From the NCBI GenBank assembly GCA_037349105.1, contig JAYJMM010000081.1, positions 1,302,001 to 1,366,000 on the forward strand: a stretch of 64,000 nucleotides of DNA, given 5' to 3'. The notes under the pieces were generated by a model that saw only the letters and a list, made by a program, of their open reading frames with translations, was not told where the DNA came from and made no database searches. The number at the start of each line of letters is the position of its first letter. Position 1 is the first letter of the stretch. The translations under genes were made by a program, and so were the position numbers. This document shows, piece by piece, positions 11,522-21,885 of this stretch. The DNA is from Limnomonas spitsbergensis (Eukaryota; Chlorophyta; Chlorophyceae; Chlamydomonadales).

Positions 11522-11773
11522 GACGTTATACCTCTGGGCCCTGCTTAAAAGGCTAGGCCGCCTACGGTAATAGGGACAGGAAATGAAGGAGGAGGGGGAA
11601 ATAAAGTGAAAGGACAGACAAAAGGCTGGAAGAGAAAGGCAAGGGAAGTTCCAGCCTCTGATAATGTCTACGCATCAACAACATCCACCACGTCTTCCAC
11701 AAAAACCAGGGCATCCCACCCAAGGCACCCCTACGGCCGTGCCTTTTTGAGCTGGGCCCAGAGGTGTAACGTC
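11522..11773. mobile_element. MITE-like element, family with gacgttacacctc ends
   Basis: The left end gacgttatacctctgggccc is matched in inverted orientation by the right end (gggcccagaggtgtaacgtc), and the inverted match continues inward over about 45 bp (tttttgag, cggccg). Length ~252 bp with no coding capacity. A second copy with the same ends and length lies at 14201-14442, and single ends occur at 12092, 12264, 12365, 14530, 14695 and near 44040. Non-autonomous DNA transposon is the likely class; the target duplication is not clear. Confidence 0.7.
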
Positions 11774-11830
11774 TTGAAAGATTGAAAGGACTTGAGGTTT
11801 ATCCTTGTTGACCAGCAAGTGGCTTTGGCG

Positions 11831-11912
11831 ATCTTAAGCCCTAGTATGGCTTAAGATAAGATAAGATATTCCTCATCATCAGAAGACGATGCTGTCGACT
11901 TCTGATGATGAG
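11831..11912. repeat. Two perfect hairpins in a row
   Basis: 11831-11857: 10-bp stem atcttaagcc with a 7-nt loop. 11872-11912: 14-bp stem ctcatcatcagaag with a 13-nt loop. 11965-12050 just downstream is a direct repeat of ~45 bp containing gggacacaggatacggagta. Confidence 0.75.
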
Positions 11913-12089
11913 TAATAGGTTAATGCAACAACTGCTAGTACTTGACTCGTTAACCAGGGAAAGGCTCGGACAGCAGGGACACAGGATACGGAGTACGGTA
12001 ATACGATACGAGGGGACACAGGATACGGAGTACGGTAATACGATACGAAATAATCCGGCCAATCTGTCCCTATTGGACAGACAGTGTCA

Positions 12090-12410
12090 ATGACGTTACA
12101 CCTATGAGCCCTGCTCAAAAAGACTTAGTCGCGTGGGCGCCCAACAAAATAAGAAACTAAAAGGAAGAGACAGCAGCGTGAGGCCCGATGTTGGACGTAT
12201 GTGACACTTCACAGGGATGGAGTTAAATGATTTAGGGTGAGAGCCTGCCTGGGGACCCGCTTATGACGTTACACCTCAGGGCCCCTTTGTTCCTTTCCCC
12301 CTCTCTTCCTTTTAGTTCCTTCTTTACTCCCTTCTGAACAGCTGGGCGCCCATGCGGCCGAGCTTATGACGTTACACCTCAGGGCCCCGCTCAAAAATAA
12401 AACTCGGCCA
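12090..12410. mobile_element. Nested or broken copies of the gacgttacacctc MITE family
   Basis: Left ends at 12092, 12264 and 12365 are all in the same orientation. An inner right-end segment (agctgggcgcccatgcggcc) is at 12338-12357. The 12290-12360 part is shared with 43940-44035 (ttgttcctttcccc, ttctcccttctgaacag). The order suggests several partial copies or nested insertions. 12410-14190 has AT-rich DNA with TTTACCTG repeats (13600-13830) and no gene I recognise. Confidence 0.6.
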
Positions 12411-14200
12411 CACACGAAGGCAAACAAACAAAAAGCCTGCTAGGAAACTCATGAGATAGGGCACGAGAATGAAAACCGTTAATCATCTTCCAAACATAAA
12501 CAAAAAAATGACAGGCAAACCGTATCAACAGCATCTCCAGTGAAGTTTTGTGAAGCTTTCCGTTAATCAGCGCATCACATTTGATGCGAGGGACGACGGG
12601 ACGTGTGCCCGTCAACCGGTACAGGGCATGTAACGGTTTACGGGCGCAGGTCCCAAGTGCCTGTACTACAGGCACTAGGTACTCAAGATACTAGCCCTCC
12701 ACAAGTTCGGCCACATCTCCCAGAAAAGCCGGGGCCTCCCACTCTTGCCCGCCCCGGTCTAGCTGGTTGCCCCGGTCTATTATTCAAGAGCCCATTTTGA
12801 TGTACAAATTCTCGCGTACGGCACCACAGTAGATTGAAGAGCCCATTTTGATGTACAAACCGACAGCAACCGACACGTCGTCAACCAGTCATCGCAGGCC
12901 AACGCTCGTCACCACGACCTCGAAGTAATGTTAACATTTATGTCGCTAGTGCATTTAGTTGTTCGCAGCTATCATATCATATCGAGTGGAACAGCGAGAG
13001 GAAACCGTGAGTCAGAGAGTGAACAGCGATGACTGCCAGGGAGCGTGCATGCTACAGCTGACAGCTGGGATTCAAACTGTGTTCACACTCTTCACACTCG
13101 GCTCTGCCAGCCGATGCTGGTCACTGCCCGCGGCCCGCCCGCGTCCCTGTGCGTATGCAATCGTAGCTACATCATCGCACAGATCATCGCATGCATGTTT
13201 AGACTATACAGCGCTGTGTAATGGGCTGTTCCACACACTCGTATGCCATTGAGAGGAATAATGAGGGAAAACAGTGAGCCAGCGAGTCAGCAACACATCT
13301 TCCGGTGTCGGGGCGCGAAGAATGTGAAGTCGAAATCGTCGACGTCATCGGGCGTTGCTGCTTCCACCCAATTTGAATCAGCATGAAATCTTCCGCCACG
13401 CGAGGCGCATAAAGGTCAGCTATTCATTGCAGCTGATCAAGACGTGCTAATTAAGCGCAACTCAATACCAAGCCCTGAGTCGACGTCGCAGGCATAGTCC
13501 CTTGTCTAGTGCCCCGTCTCCTCATCCGCCCAGTCCTCCTCCCGAAGAACAATGATGCATCGGCACAGCCCTACTCCACAATATTGTAATCAATGGTAAT
13601 TTACCTGCCCTTTATTTTCCTGCCCTGTCCTGCCAATTTAATGCCAATTTACCTGTCAATTTACCCTCGAGTGTACCTGCTATTTTACCTGTCAGTTAAC
13701 TCCCTCTTAATTTAAGTGATAATTTACCTGTAAAGGTATCGTACCCCTTAATTTACCCCTTAATTGCAGTAAATGCAATTCAATTATTTGTTAGTAAATA
13801 ATATTTTTTACCTGCCAATTTATTTGTTAAATGTCCACAGTTGAAGCAAAAGCCTGTTAAGAACAATGAAAGCTTTTAGGAACCGTGACTAGGTCTATAG
13901 AGGTCTATGATAGTCATACGTTGTTGGTTGCCATTGTGACATGTTCGTGTTTGACACCATAATCAGTGAACTTTGGCAGTGCCTTGGTTGGATTATATTT
14001 GTAATCTGAATGAACGAAGCCAACATCTGTATCGCCACACTTTCTCCGTTCATACAAAGTCAGACTCCACAATACTACAAAAGTCTTCCCCCCTATGCAT
14101 TAGCCGTAATAGAACCGGGGCTATAACCCCTCACTACGCGTTGTGATGACCATCGGTAGCGTCGTTTGAGAACCAGCCCACCCTCACTCCCCAAGTTACT

Positions 14201-14442
14201 GACGTCACACCTCTAGACCATGCTGAAATAAAGCTCGGCCATGTCAGCAAACAAGAAGTTAGCTAGGAAAGTCGAAGGGAGAAAGCACACGAAAAAAGGC
14301 CGCTCCCTGAGTGCCACCTTGATGCATGGGCATGGGGTCTGGCAATGACTTTTGTGACGAGATATGCCATCAGCACGCACTCTTTTTAGCAAGGCGCCCA
14401 CGCAGCCGAGCCTTTTTGAGCAGGGCCCAGAGGTGTAACATC
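14201..14442. mobile_element. MITE-like element, second full copy
   Basis: Ends gacgtcacacctctagacc and gggcccagaggtgtaacatc are inverted repeats of each other. 242 bp long and non-coding. More single ends follow at 14530 and 14695, each joined to gtgggcgcccaactgtc. Just right of it, 14452-14500 (gggtgggtgggaaaagagct) matches 20378-20420, so another dispersed sequence abuts it. Confidence 0.65.
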
Positions 14443-15445
14443 ATTGGCTTAGCAGTTTAAGGGGGTGGGTGGGAAAAGAGCTCCCCAAGAGACAGAAGAT
14501 AAAGTGGATGAGGGGCACATCTGCAAGTCAATGACATAAGACCTCTAGGTCCTGCTCAAAAAGGGACGGCCGTGTGGGCGCCCAACTGTCCCTGCGGGAG
14601 GAAAAAAAACGGCATGGGGCTTGTATTAGAGGCTGTGTGGACCACCATGGCCTCGATAAGAGACCGAAATATCTCAGTTAGACGCAAGTCAATGACATAA
14701 CACCTGTGGGCCCTGCTAAAGAAGCCTCGGCCGCGTGGGCGCCCAACTGTCTCGTTGGTAGAAAATAAAAAAGAATGGGGCCTGTATTAGAGGCTGTGTG
14801 GAGTGTGGACCCCCTGGTTTAGAACAGTGCATACCCGCTGGGCCCTGCTAAATGCTCGGCCACGTGGGGCTGGTAGGGAATGACTAGGCTCAATTCCAGC
14901 TACCATGCACAGCCTGGGCCATGGTGTGGCCCCCTCGTGGGGATCACCGTGGCCTCGATAAGAGACCGAAAACATCGCAGTTAGACGCAAGTCCCAAGCA
15001 GTTTACATCCGAGTCATCTGGCAATGACTCCCTTCTTGACTTAAATTGTTGTTATAAATTGACGCACCCACCCACCCTCAGACTTAAGATAGGAAAGAAA
15101 TAATGCCTGGATAGGGGCAAGACAAAAAGGAACCCTGCATTGTTGGGAAGTCCATGTGAGGGACGCCTGGCACGAATACCTGTCAGTCATGCGAGGGATG
15201 CCTGTCACCCCTGTCCATCATGTGGTTCCACGGCACCACATGAGGCTTATTTGGTTTGTGACTAAGCAGTGATTCATTCAGTCTCGTGGTACAGATTACG
15301 CAAGATATGCCCTCAGGAGAATACATCGCCGCCCGCCTCAAAAGGAGTGTACAGTACACTACAGTAAACGGTCCGCCTGGCTGGAGGGGTTGCATAAGGC
15401 GCCGGTGTTGCTGCAACAAGAAGCTTGTCATTGTTGTTGTTGCTG

Positions 15446-18400
15446 CTATTGCTGTTGCTGCCCTGGCAGCTCGTAGTGCGGTCCCGGCAGCTCATTCAGC
15501 CTCTCCGGCTGCCTGGCCAAAGCGTCCGGGAAGCTGAGCCTCCCCAAACTCGCAGTCATCATCGCGTCAAAGCTAGGAGGGCTGTCCAACATCAGCGCCC
15601 TTGCGCCCAGCATGTCGCCTCTCTGCAGGGGTAGCGGCCACGGCAGCTGCGCCGCGCTGTCCTCGCCAACCGAGCCTCGCCCAACTGCGAGGCCGCCGCC
15701 GCTGCCGCCGCCGCCGCTGCCTCCCCCTGGCATCAACAAGTTGATCGTCAGCGACGCCTCCAGCAGCTCCTGGTGTGAGCGGTCGCCCTCTGGCAGAGAG
15801 TCCACCATGAGGGACGACGCCAGCTGCAGCTCCTGCTGCGACTGCGAGCCGGGCATCGACCCCCCCATGAGCGACGCGGCCAGCAACATCTCCTCCTGCT
15901 GCGGCATCGATGTGTCCAGCGGCGTGGAGGGATCCGTACGCATGAGCATGTCCTCCCCGACAGACATGGCTCCCGGAAGACTCTCATAGGAGGCCGCCAG
16001 GGAGAGCGGATTGGTGCTCCGCGTCGACATCAGTGTCCCATTGGAGCCTGAGTTTTCCTCGTTGATGGGCGCAAGCAAGCCCCCGCCGGCGCCGACCTGA
16101 GGGACGGGCAAGTGCGCGGCGTGCGTGACGTCGGCCAGTTGCTCGTCTGCCCGGCCCGCTGCCGCATGCTCCGGGCCGGACATATGCTGTATCAGGCACA
16201 TGCCTAACAGCTGCTGCTGCGCCTCCTCCTCCAGCTGCCACACGCCGCCGCCGTGGAGCGGCGCCGCTGCATGCGGCGCTGGCCGAGCCGTTGCTGCGTC
16301 AGCCACGTCCTGCTGCTGTTGTTGCTGCTGTTGCTGCTGCTGCTGGCGCTCTTGGAGCATCTGCGAGAGCCGCGAGAACTTTGCCTGCATCATTTGGTAG
16401 ATCTGGGCGTGCTGCTGGATCTGTTGCTGCAGGTGCACGGCCTGCCGCCGGGTGTCATCAGCGGAGGTCACCAGCGATGCGTTATTGACCTCCAGGCCGT
16501 TGGCCTCAAGCCTCAAGGCCTACACAAGGGGCAGTAAATTCATAAGTAAATGAGTAAATCACCTTTTGATAAGTTGATTTGTATACAATTTTAATTACCG
16601 GTATAGACTATTGCTTCAGAAAATAATAAGCATTTGGGCCTACAAGGGGGGCAGCCAGTGTCCGGTTCAGGTTGAACTGGGTCTTGCGGTGAAGGGTTCA
16701 GTTAAACCCTGAACCCTTACGGTTAAGGGTTCGGTTAAACCCTTAAATCTCAACCCTAGCAAACGAAGCAATTGATGGGGGGGCGGCACCACTGGGCCAA
16801 TTGAGGACTTAATCTTGACGGGCATGCAGCCGGCGGCCCAAGAAGCAGGCAACTCGCAGCACTGGGCCCCCACAACCATACGACATAATGCACAGCAGCT
16901 GAGTGGTAGCTGAATCACTCTAAGGGCTAAGCAGCGATTCCCTTTTTATTAGGAATATCGTGCAGGGCTCCTTGGCTTGGACACAAAAACGTGCCGGAAA
17001 AAAATGCATGCGTAAAAAGCAGGCTTCCGTCCACTGACGGTATCATCCAACATCGACCCAGGGCGCCTTGCTGTCCAGTTGGGAGAGAAGGAATGTGAAG
17101 AGGACGAGGGAGGAGGAAGGCCGCTGACTGATGCCAGGTTTTACACCAATGAGCCATGGAATCTAGTAGTTGAGGGTTTAGGGTTTACACCAATGAGCCA
17201 TGGAATCTAGTGGTTAAGGGTTTAGGGTTTACACCAATGAGCCATGGAATCTAGTAGTTTAGGGTTTAGGGTTTACACCAATGAGCCATGGAATCTAGTA
17301 GTTTAGGGTTTACACCAATGAGCCATGGAATCTAGTAGTGCTCATTGCCAAGCGAGGGTCGAGCATGTAGTGGCGGTATGGCCAAGCAAGATAAACACAT
17401 TCTTCGAGGTTCGAGTTGCAGCTGGGATTTCCACACTTCATTCTGAGCGTCCACACTGCATGATCCTACCGAGCATTAAAAGTGCCGCAGTTTGGGACAG
17501 AGCTCTGCAAGGTTGAAATAGGGCAGGGGCAGGGGCAGGGGCAGGAAGAGGAGTAGGGCAGAAAAAGGGCGGAACAAGGGACACGGTCAGGTTCATGGGC
17601 AGGGCATGGGCATGGGCAAAAGCATGGGCATGTGCATGGGCGGGGCAGAGCGCTACTGAGAGCACACCCACCTCAGCCTGCGCCTGTGCTTCTTCAATCT
17701 CTTTCTCCAGCCCCTGCACGTGCTCCAGCTTCTTCAGCCTCGACTTATGGGCAGACTGGCGGTTAGCTATGATCCGCTTCGCACGCTTGGGGTCCAGCTG
17801 CTTGGGGTCAAGAGCGTTGGCACGCGTCTGTTTGGCGAATGCTTCCGCGGACTTCTCGGCAATCATCTTCTTCTGTTGGGGTAAACGGCAGTGCGGGGTG
17901 AATGGGCACACACGGTGAATGCAGCAGTGTGGGGTGAATGGGCAGACAAGTAAATGGAGTAGTGCAGGGTGGATGGACAGCTGCGGTGAATGGAGCAGTG
18001 TGGGGTGAATGGACTGTTGCAGGGTGAATGGAACAGCACGGGGTGGATGGGCAGACGCAGTGGATGGAGCAGTGTGGGGTAAATGGGCAGACATGTTGAA
18101 TGGGGTAGTGTGGGACTGTGGGTTGAATGGGCAGACACAGTGAATGGAGCAGTGCGGGGTGGTCAGTTAAGTGAAGTTGAGGTGGGCGGTTGACCAAGTT
18201 CAGTGAAGTTGAGGTGGGCAGTTGAGTGAGGTTGAGGTGGGCAGTTGAGTGAGGTTGAGGTGCGCTGATACCAGAACGGAGGAACAGGATGAGAAGTGCA
18301 GTTGGGCTGAGGCCGCAGGACGGTGACAAGCTGCATACGCATGGCATGCTGGCAGCAGAGCACTCGCGAAGCAAAGCCCATGAGATGAAGCATGCGATGC

Positions 18401-18689
18401 TGCTGGCATGTTTGGGCGGTGACGTGGGGGAGGGTGGTGTTTGGGACGGTCGCTGCATGGGAAGCATTCTGCGGCCCTTGCTGCTCACCCTTGAGAAGCC
18501 TGTCCTGCGATGAGGAGACGAGGCGCGTCCACTGCCAGAGCCTCCGGAGCCGTGGCTAGACAGGGCATGCACGCCCTCGCTCGCGCTGCGCCCGCTGCAT
18601 GGGAGCAGGCTGCTGGTCCCGAGATCGTACAGGCCGGGGTTGAAGTTGTGCAGCAGCGCGCCTTGGCTATTCGTTTCAATGCCTGACAT
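15446..18689 (-). CDS. bZIP transcription factor, 3 exons
   Basis: Nuclear DNA-binding dimer. Exons on the minus strand: 18689-18489, 17872-17672, 16519-15446; all junctions are phase 0, sum 1476 nt, 491 aa. Exon 2 (residues 68-134) has the basic region DPKRAKRIIANRQSAHKSR with the invariant N-x7-R (N104, R112), nine residues before the first zipper Leu (L122). The heptad continues A129, L136, L143, L150 across the exon 2/3 junction, which supports the splice model. DPKR.KRI.ANRQSA is the hallmark of plant group I bZIPs (VIP1/RSG type), but AHKSRLKK differs from the usual ARSKERK. The C-terminal part has a polyQ run, then Ser/Met/Pro-rich sequence suited to transcriptional regulation. The start is the ATG at 18689, the first in frame; the frame is open upstream to 18908 without ATG, so another 5' exon is possible. 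Target genes unknown. Confidence 0.85.
17155..17338. repeat. ~40-bp tandem repeat, 5 copies
   Basis: The unit contains acaccaatgagccatggaat and ctagtagtttagggttt. It lies in intron 2 of the bZIP gene, between the zipper exon and the C-terminal exon. Confidence 0.85.
17890..18260. repeat. Tandem repeats in bZIP intron 1
   Basis: 17890-18165 is a variable ~37-bp repeat of gtgaatgggcagacacagtg / gatggagcagtgtgggg. 18170-18260 is a ~23-bp repeat of gttgaggtgggcagttgagt. The array starts about 15 nt from the acceptor of exon 2, so it supplies part of the pyrimidine-rich strand before the acceptor. Confidence 0.8.
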
Positions 18690-20531
18690 CAGGTGTCCGT
18701 CTGAGGAGAGCGGGGGCTGACGCCTATGGTGGCTATCGTAGATTGCGGGTAGGGGTCGAAAGTTGGGAGCAGGACGTCCTAGGAAACGGATTTTCAGTGG
18801 ATGGGGAGGCGCTGCTTGTCTTGAGCAGAAGAAAGCGGGAACAAGCGAGGGTGACGTTAACCACTGGGCACGCGGAATCGTAGGCGGAGCACATCCAGCA
18901 GCAGCCACGCCATGCGCGAGACGCAGATTTCAATTGCTAGGGATAGGGCCCCGTGAATATCATCTTATACAGATTCTTGGATTAAATTTGTCAGCTTCTG
19001 CGATGACACGATATTCGGTAATTGAAGTGTGAAGACGCAGCCCAGTCAGCTTGCGGTGGACGGTGGTACGTACGGTATCTTCGCTGTGTATCTTCATGCA
19101 CTTGTGAGATCCTCTGCTCGGTAGCACACTCCAAACCCCACCAGCCTGCGAGGCAGGAATGTTGGGCGGCAAACTCTTGAACGTTTGGCATGAATTTCAG
19201 AGACGAGTTGGCTCACATCTCGGATCATCCTCAGGGTTGTCAAAGCCGGGACTTGCGGCGTGGGCTTGCCGCGGGGGCTGGCGGGGGCCGCTGCTTCTGG
19301 TATCATTGTTGTTCCTCCTCTAGAGCTGCCATGCACCGAGGGACGAAAGATCGTGCGATGGCACAAATGTCTTCCTGAGGGTGATCAAAATAGACATCTG
19401 CCTCAAACCAAACCGCATGACTCTGCAACACCGAAAGCAGCCTCGCGAAAGTCGACAACGTCTAGGGCGCTACGCGGCCAGGAGGCGGGTGGCTGGGTAG
19501 TGCGCATGGCGCTACAGCGGCCAGGAGGCGGGTGGCTGGGTAGACGGGTAGTGCGCTTGGCGGCTTGGCGCTGACGTGGCGCCTCATGTTGCAATCCTGC
19601 AGTTCCAAACCGCGAACACAAGCGCACAAATGTTCGGCCTCATTTGTCCGAGAAACTTTCATGCACCCAGCCGCGAGGGGGGGGGCAAAAAATGAGTTAT
19701 ACACCCCAACCTCGAAAGTTGTAGAGCTTGACGAGAGCTTTCCAAACCTGGTATTGAAATTGTTTTTTGCTCAGGGGGCTGGGAGATCTGGAGGGTCAAA
19801 GGAGGGTTACAAAAACTGTTTTTTTCTGGAAATTTTAGCATCTTTTTTTAACATCAGATTGAGACGATAGCTACACCGTTGCATGCCTATTGTCATTTGC
19901 TACAGATATGCATCATAAAACATTCCACACCGAATACTAGACCCCTCTTGGCATGCAATTATGGCATGGGTGTACGCACAACGGTGCTCCGGAACCACAT
20001 GCACCGTTGTGCGTACACCCATTTTGGACTCACACGGTGTAGCTGCATTGGTGGTTGCTAATAATTAAGCAGTGACAACCTGTTGTGAGCATTGTTTGAA
20101 GGTCTTACAATTCTCAGACGACGCAGTGGCCCTAAGGAATCACCAACAAGGGAAAGAGTGCAAGAGATGAGCTGATAAGCCGGCCAGGGAGAATTCGACG
20201 AAGCGACAGCGCACAATCACAATATTATACTCCTCTTTTACTCCTGCTAGTACCTCAGCTCTTGCTCCTGCTGCCGCTGTTGAGCATGCGGCTGTCAGTC
20301 TCCGAGCCGGTCGCTCTTGCTGCAGCTGCTGGTCCTGCTGCTGAGGCTACACCCGGGGCCATCAGCGCTGAGGAGTTTAAGGGGTGGGTGGGCATAGAGC
20401 TCCCCAAGAAGCAGAGGACCAGGCTTCTGAAGCAGCCCATCAGCACGCTCAAGTTAGATGCTAGTTTAATGCCACTCAAACTTCACAAACTTCACATGCG
20501 TGAGTCCTCTCGTTTCTGGAGCCTCGTGGTC
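18690..20531. other. No supported gene between bZIP and retrotransposon
   Basis: Short open frames exist on both strands (for example 20262-20535 plus, cut by the retrotransposon, with EEFKGWVGIELPKKQRTR). None has a recognised domain. The DNA coding that peptide is shared, diverged, with 14452-14500, so it may be a repeat remnant. The only sharply structured part is the hairpin at 19966-20022. Confidence 0.5.
19966..20022. repeat. Perfect 22-bp inverted repeat, 13-nt loop
   Basis: The left arm 19966-19987 contains gggtgtacgcacaacggtgc. The right arm 20001-20022 is its exact reverse complement. The loop is tccggaaccacat. It could be a snap-back element, a small-RNA hairpin or a cruciform; nothing around it decides. 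Confidence 0.9.
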
Positions 20532-20535
20532 TCTA
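20532..20535. repeat. Target-site duplication TCTA, left
   Basis: TCTA directly before the first base of the retrotransposon; the same four bases directly follow its last base at 39500-39503. A 4-bp duplication is in the range of DDE-integrase elements and is not expected of tyrosine-recombinase (DIRS/Ngaro) elements. Confidence 0.75.
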
Positions 20536-21169
20536 TGTCACAGTATATTACAGTATACGTGACAGAACCGTTTAGACCGCAGTTAGCGGCCTCGGGTACT
20601 CCGCAGCTTCTCTGCGGAGCCCACGGATTTGAACTGAGACCTAGAAACCCGCTTACGCAGGATTAGTTTGACAGGTTCCACCGTACTCTGAATTGGGCCT
20701 GCCGGGTCCCTGTATCCCGGCAATTGCCTTGGCTAGTTACTTCGTCCCTTTCTAAAGGACAGACCTCTATTTGTAACAAGCACCGGCCGTCTTCGAGACC
20801 TGCAGCTTTCATATAAGTCAGTACCTTAACCCGAGTCAAGTCTACCTCAGCCTCAGCTGAGATAGCTGGAGACAAGTACCTAGCAAAGAAGGCCCGGGAC
20901 CCTGCCGAACAAGAAGTACGCAGACCACGTCCCGACGCCCTCACCGCGAGAAGCGCGGTAAGTGCCCTTAACATAGCCCTGCTGGATCGCGCCCAGACGG
21001 CCAGAAGGCCTGTGCCCCCATAGTCAATTGCCATACAACCAAATAACCGGCTCGCTGCTTAACTCGCTGAGCACTCGCAGCCAGTGTGTAGTCACTGAGC
21101 CTGCCCGTAGGCGTCCGTCACTGCCGTGAGGAAAGAAGTCCGCCACGGACCTGAAGCGCACATCGCGTG
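20536..21169 (+). repeat. Terminal repeat A1 (left)
   Basis: 634 bp, repeated at 38636-39269 with an offset of exactly 18,100. It opens with inverted words GTCAC / GTGAC around AGTATATTACAGTATAC and contains an 8-bp hairpin (ctccgcag / ctgcggag, 20599-20619). By the self-priming argument, 20536-20738 would act as U3, and the transcript would start near 20739. A 123-aa minus-strand frame in A1 and A2 is not credible as a gene. Confidence 0.9.
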
Positions 21170-21190
21170 TCCTTTAGAAAGGGACGAAGT
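21168..21190 (+). promoter_or_regulatory. Putative self-primer binding site
   Basis: 23 nt (tgtcctttagaaagggac and on) form the perfect reverse complement of 20739-20761 inside A1. The site begins at the exact point where A1 ends (its first TG is shared with the repeat). In Tf1-type elements the 5' end of the mRNA folds back to prime minus-strand synthesis at a site just after the left repeat; this has the same geometry. I did not recognise complementarity to a tRNA 3' end. Confidence 0.7.
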
Positions 21191-21885
21191 GGATTTAGCC
21201 TGATCAGCTTAATTTGCCAATTCCTGCTAAAGGTGCTTGTGCAGCGAATTGGAAATTTGTTTGCATACAAACGACCTTGGACAGCATTTGAACTGCACTT
21301 TTGCTGTGGTAATCTCCAGAGAGAGGTTGCCAAGTTAAACTCTGAGAATCACTGAGCGTGGCAGCTTAGTGCTGAGTCCAGAAGTGGCTTGAAGATCTGG
21401 CTGTGGATTTATACACCCAGCAGATAATTCCCTGTGTGACTGCGGATTGAGATCAGGTGGATCCAATTTCTCATCATTGACAGAAGTAAACTTGTGGATA
21501 GAACATCCAAGTTTGAAATCTTGTGGGTGTGCCAAAGGATCCCCGCAGGAACGCAGAGCTGAGCGGACACTACGCAAAAGGCAACATCCACGCAGGGCGT
21601 GTGACATCCACGCAGGACGTGAGACATCTAGAAGCAGCCCGGCCAGCAAGGTGGGAAGAACTGAAAGGGCGAAGGAGGATTCCGCCAGATTGAAACTAGT
21701 GAGCAGAAAAGCGGGAAGGCGAGGCCTTTCCTGCATAGTGCTGTACCTGCCATCCGATCTTGACTTGCAAAGTCCTCACCAGATTGCAGTAGGAACAAGG
21801 GGGCAGAAGCCTAGCGTTAGCAGATCTTGTAGAGGGTGTCGCCAGCACGCTTGCAGGACCGTGCGGTTCGTTAATTGCCTGTAGA

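Noticed and set aside
15446..16537. Plus-strand Leu/Cys/Ser-rich frames opposite the bZIP C-terminal exon
   Set aside because: They are the antisense of polyQ and GC-rich coding sequence; the minus-strand frame has splice sites and a continuing zipper.
20663..21034. 123-codon minus-strand frame present in both A repeats
   Set aside because: It is conserved only because the two A repeats are copies; no domain, and it runs against the element's transcript.
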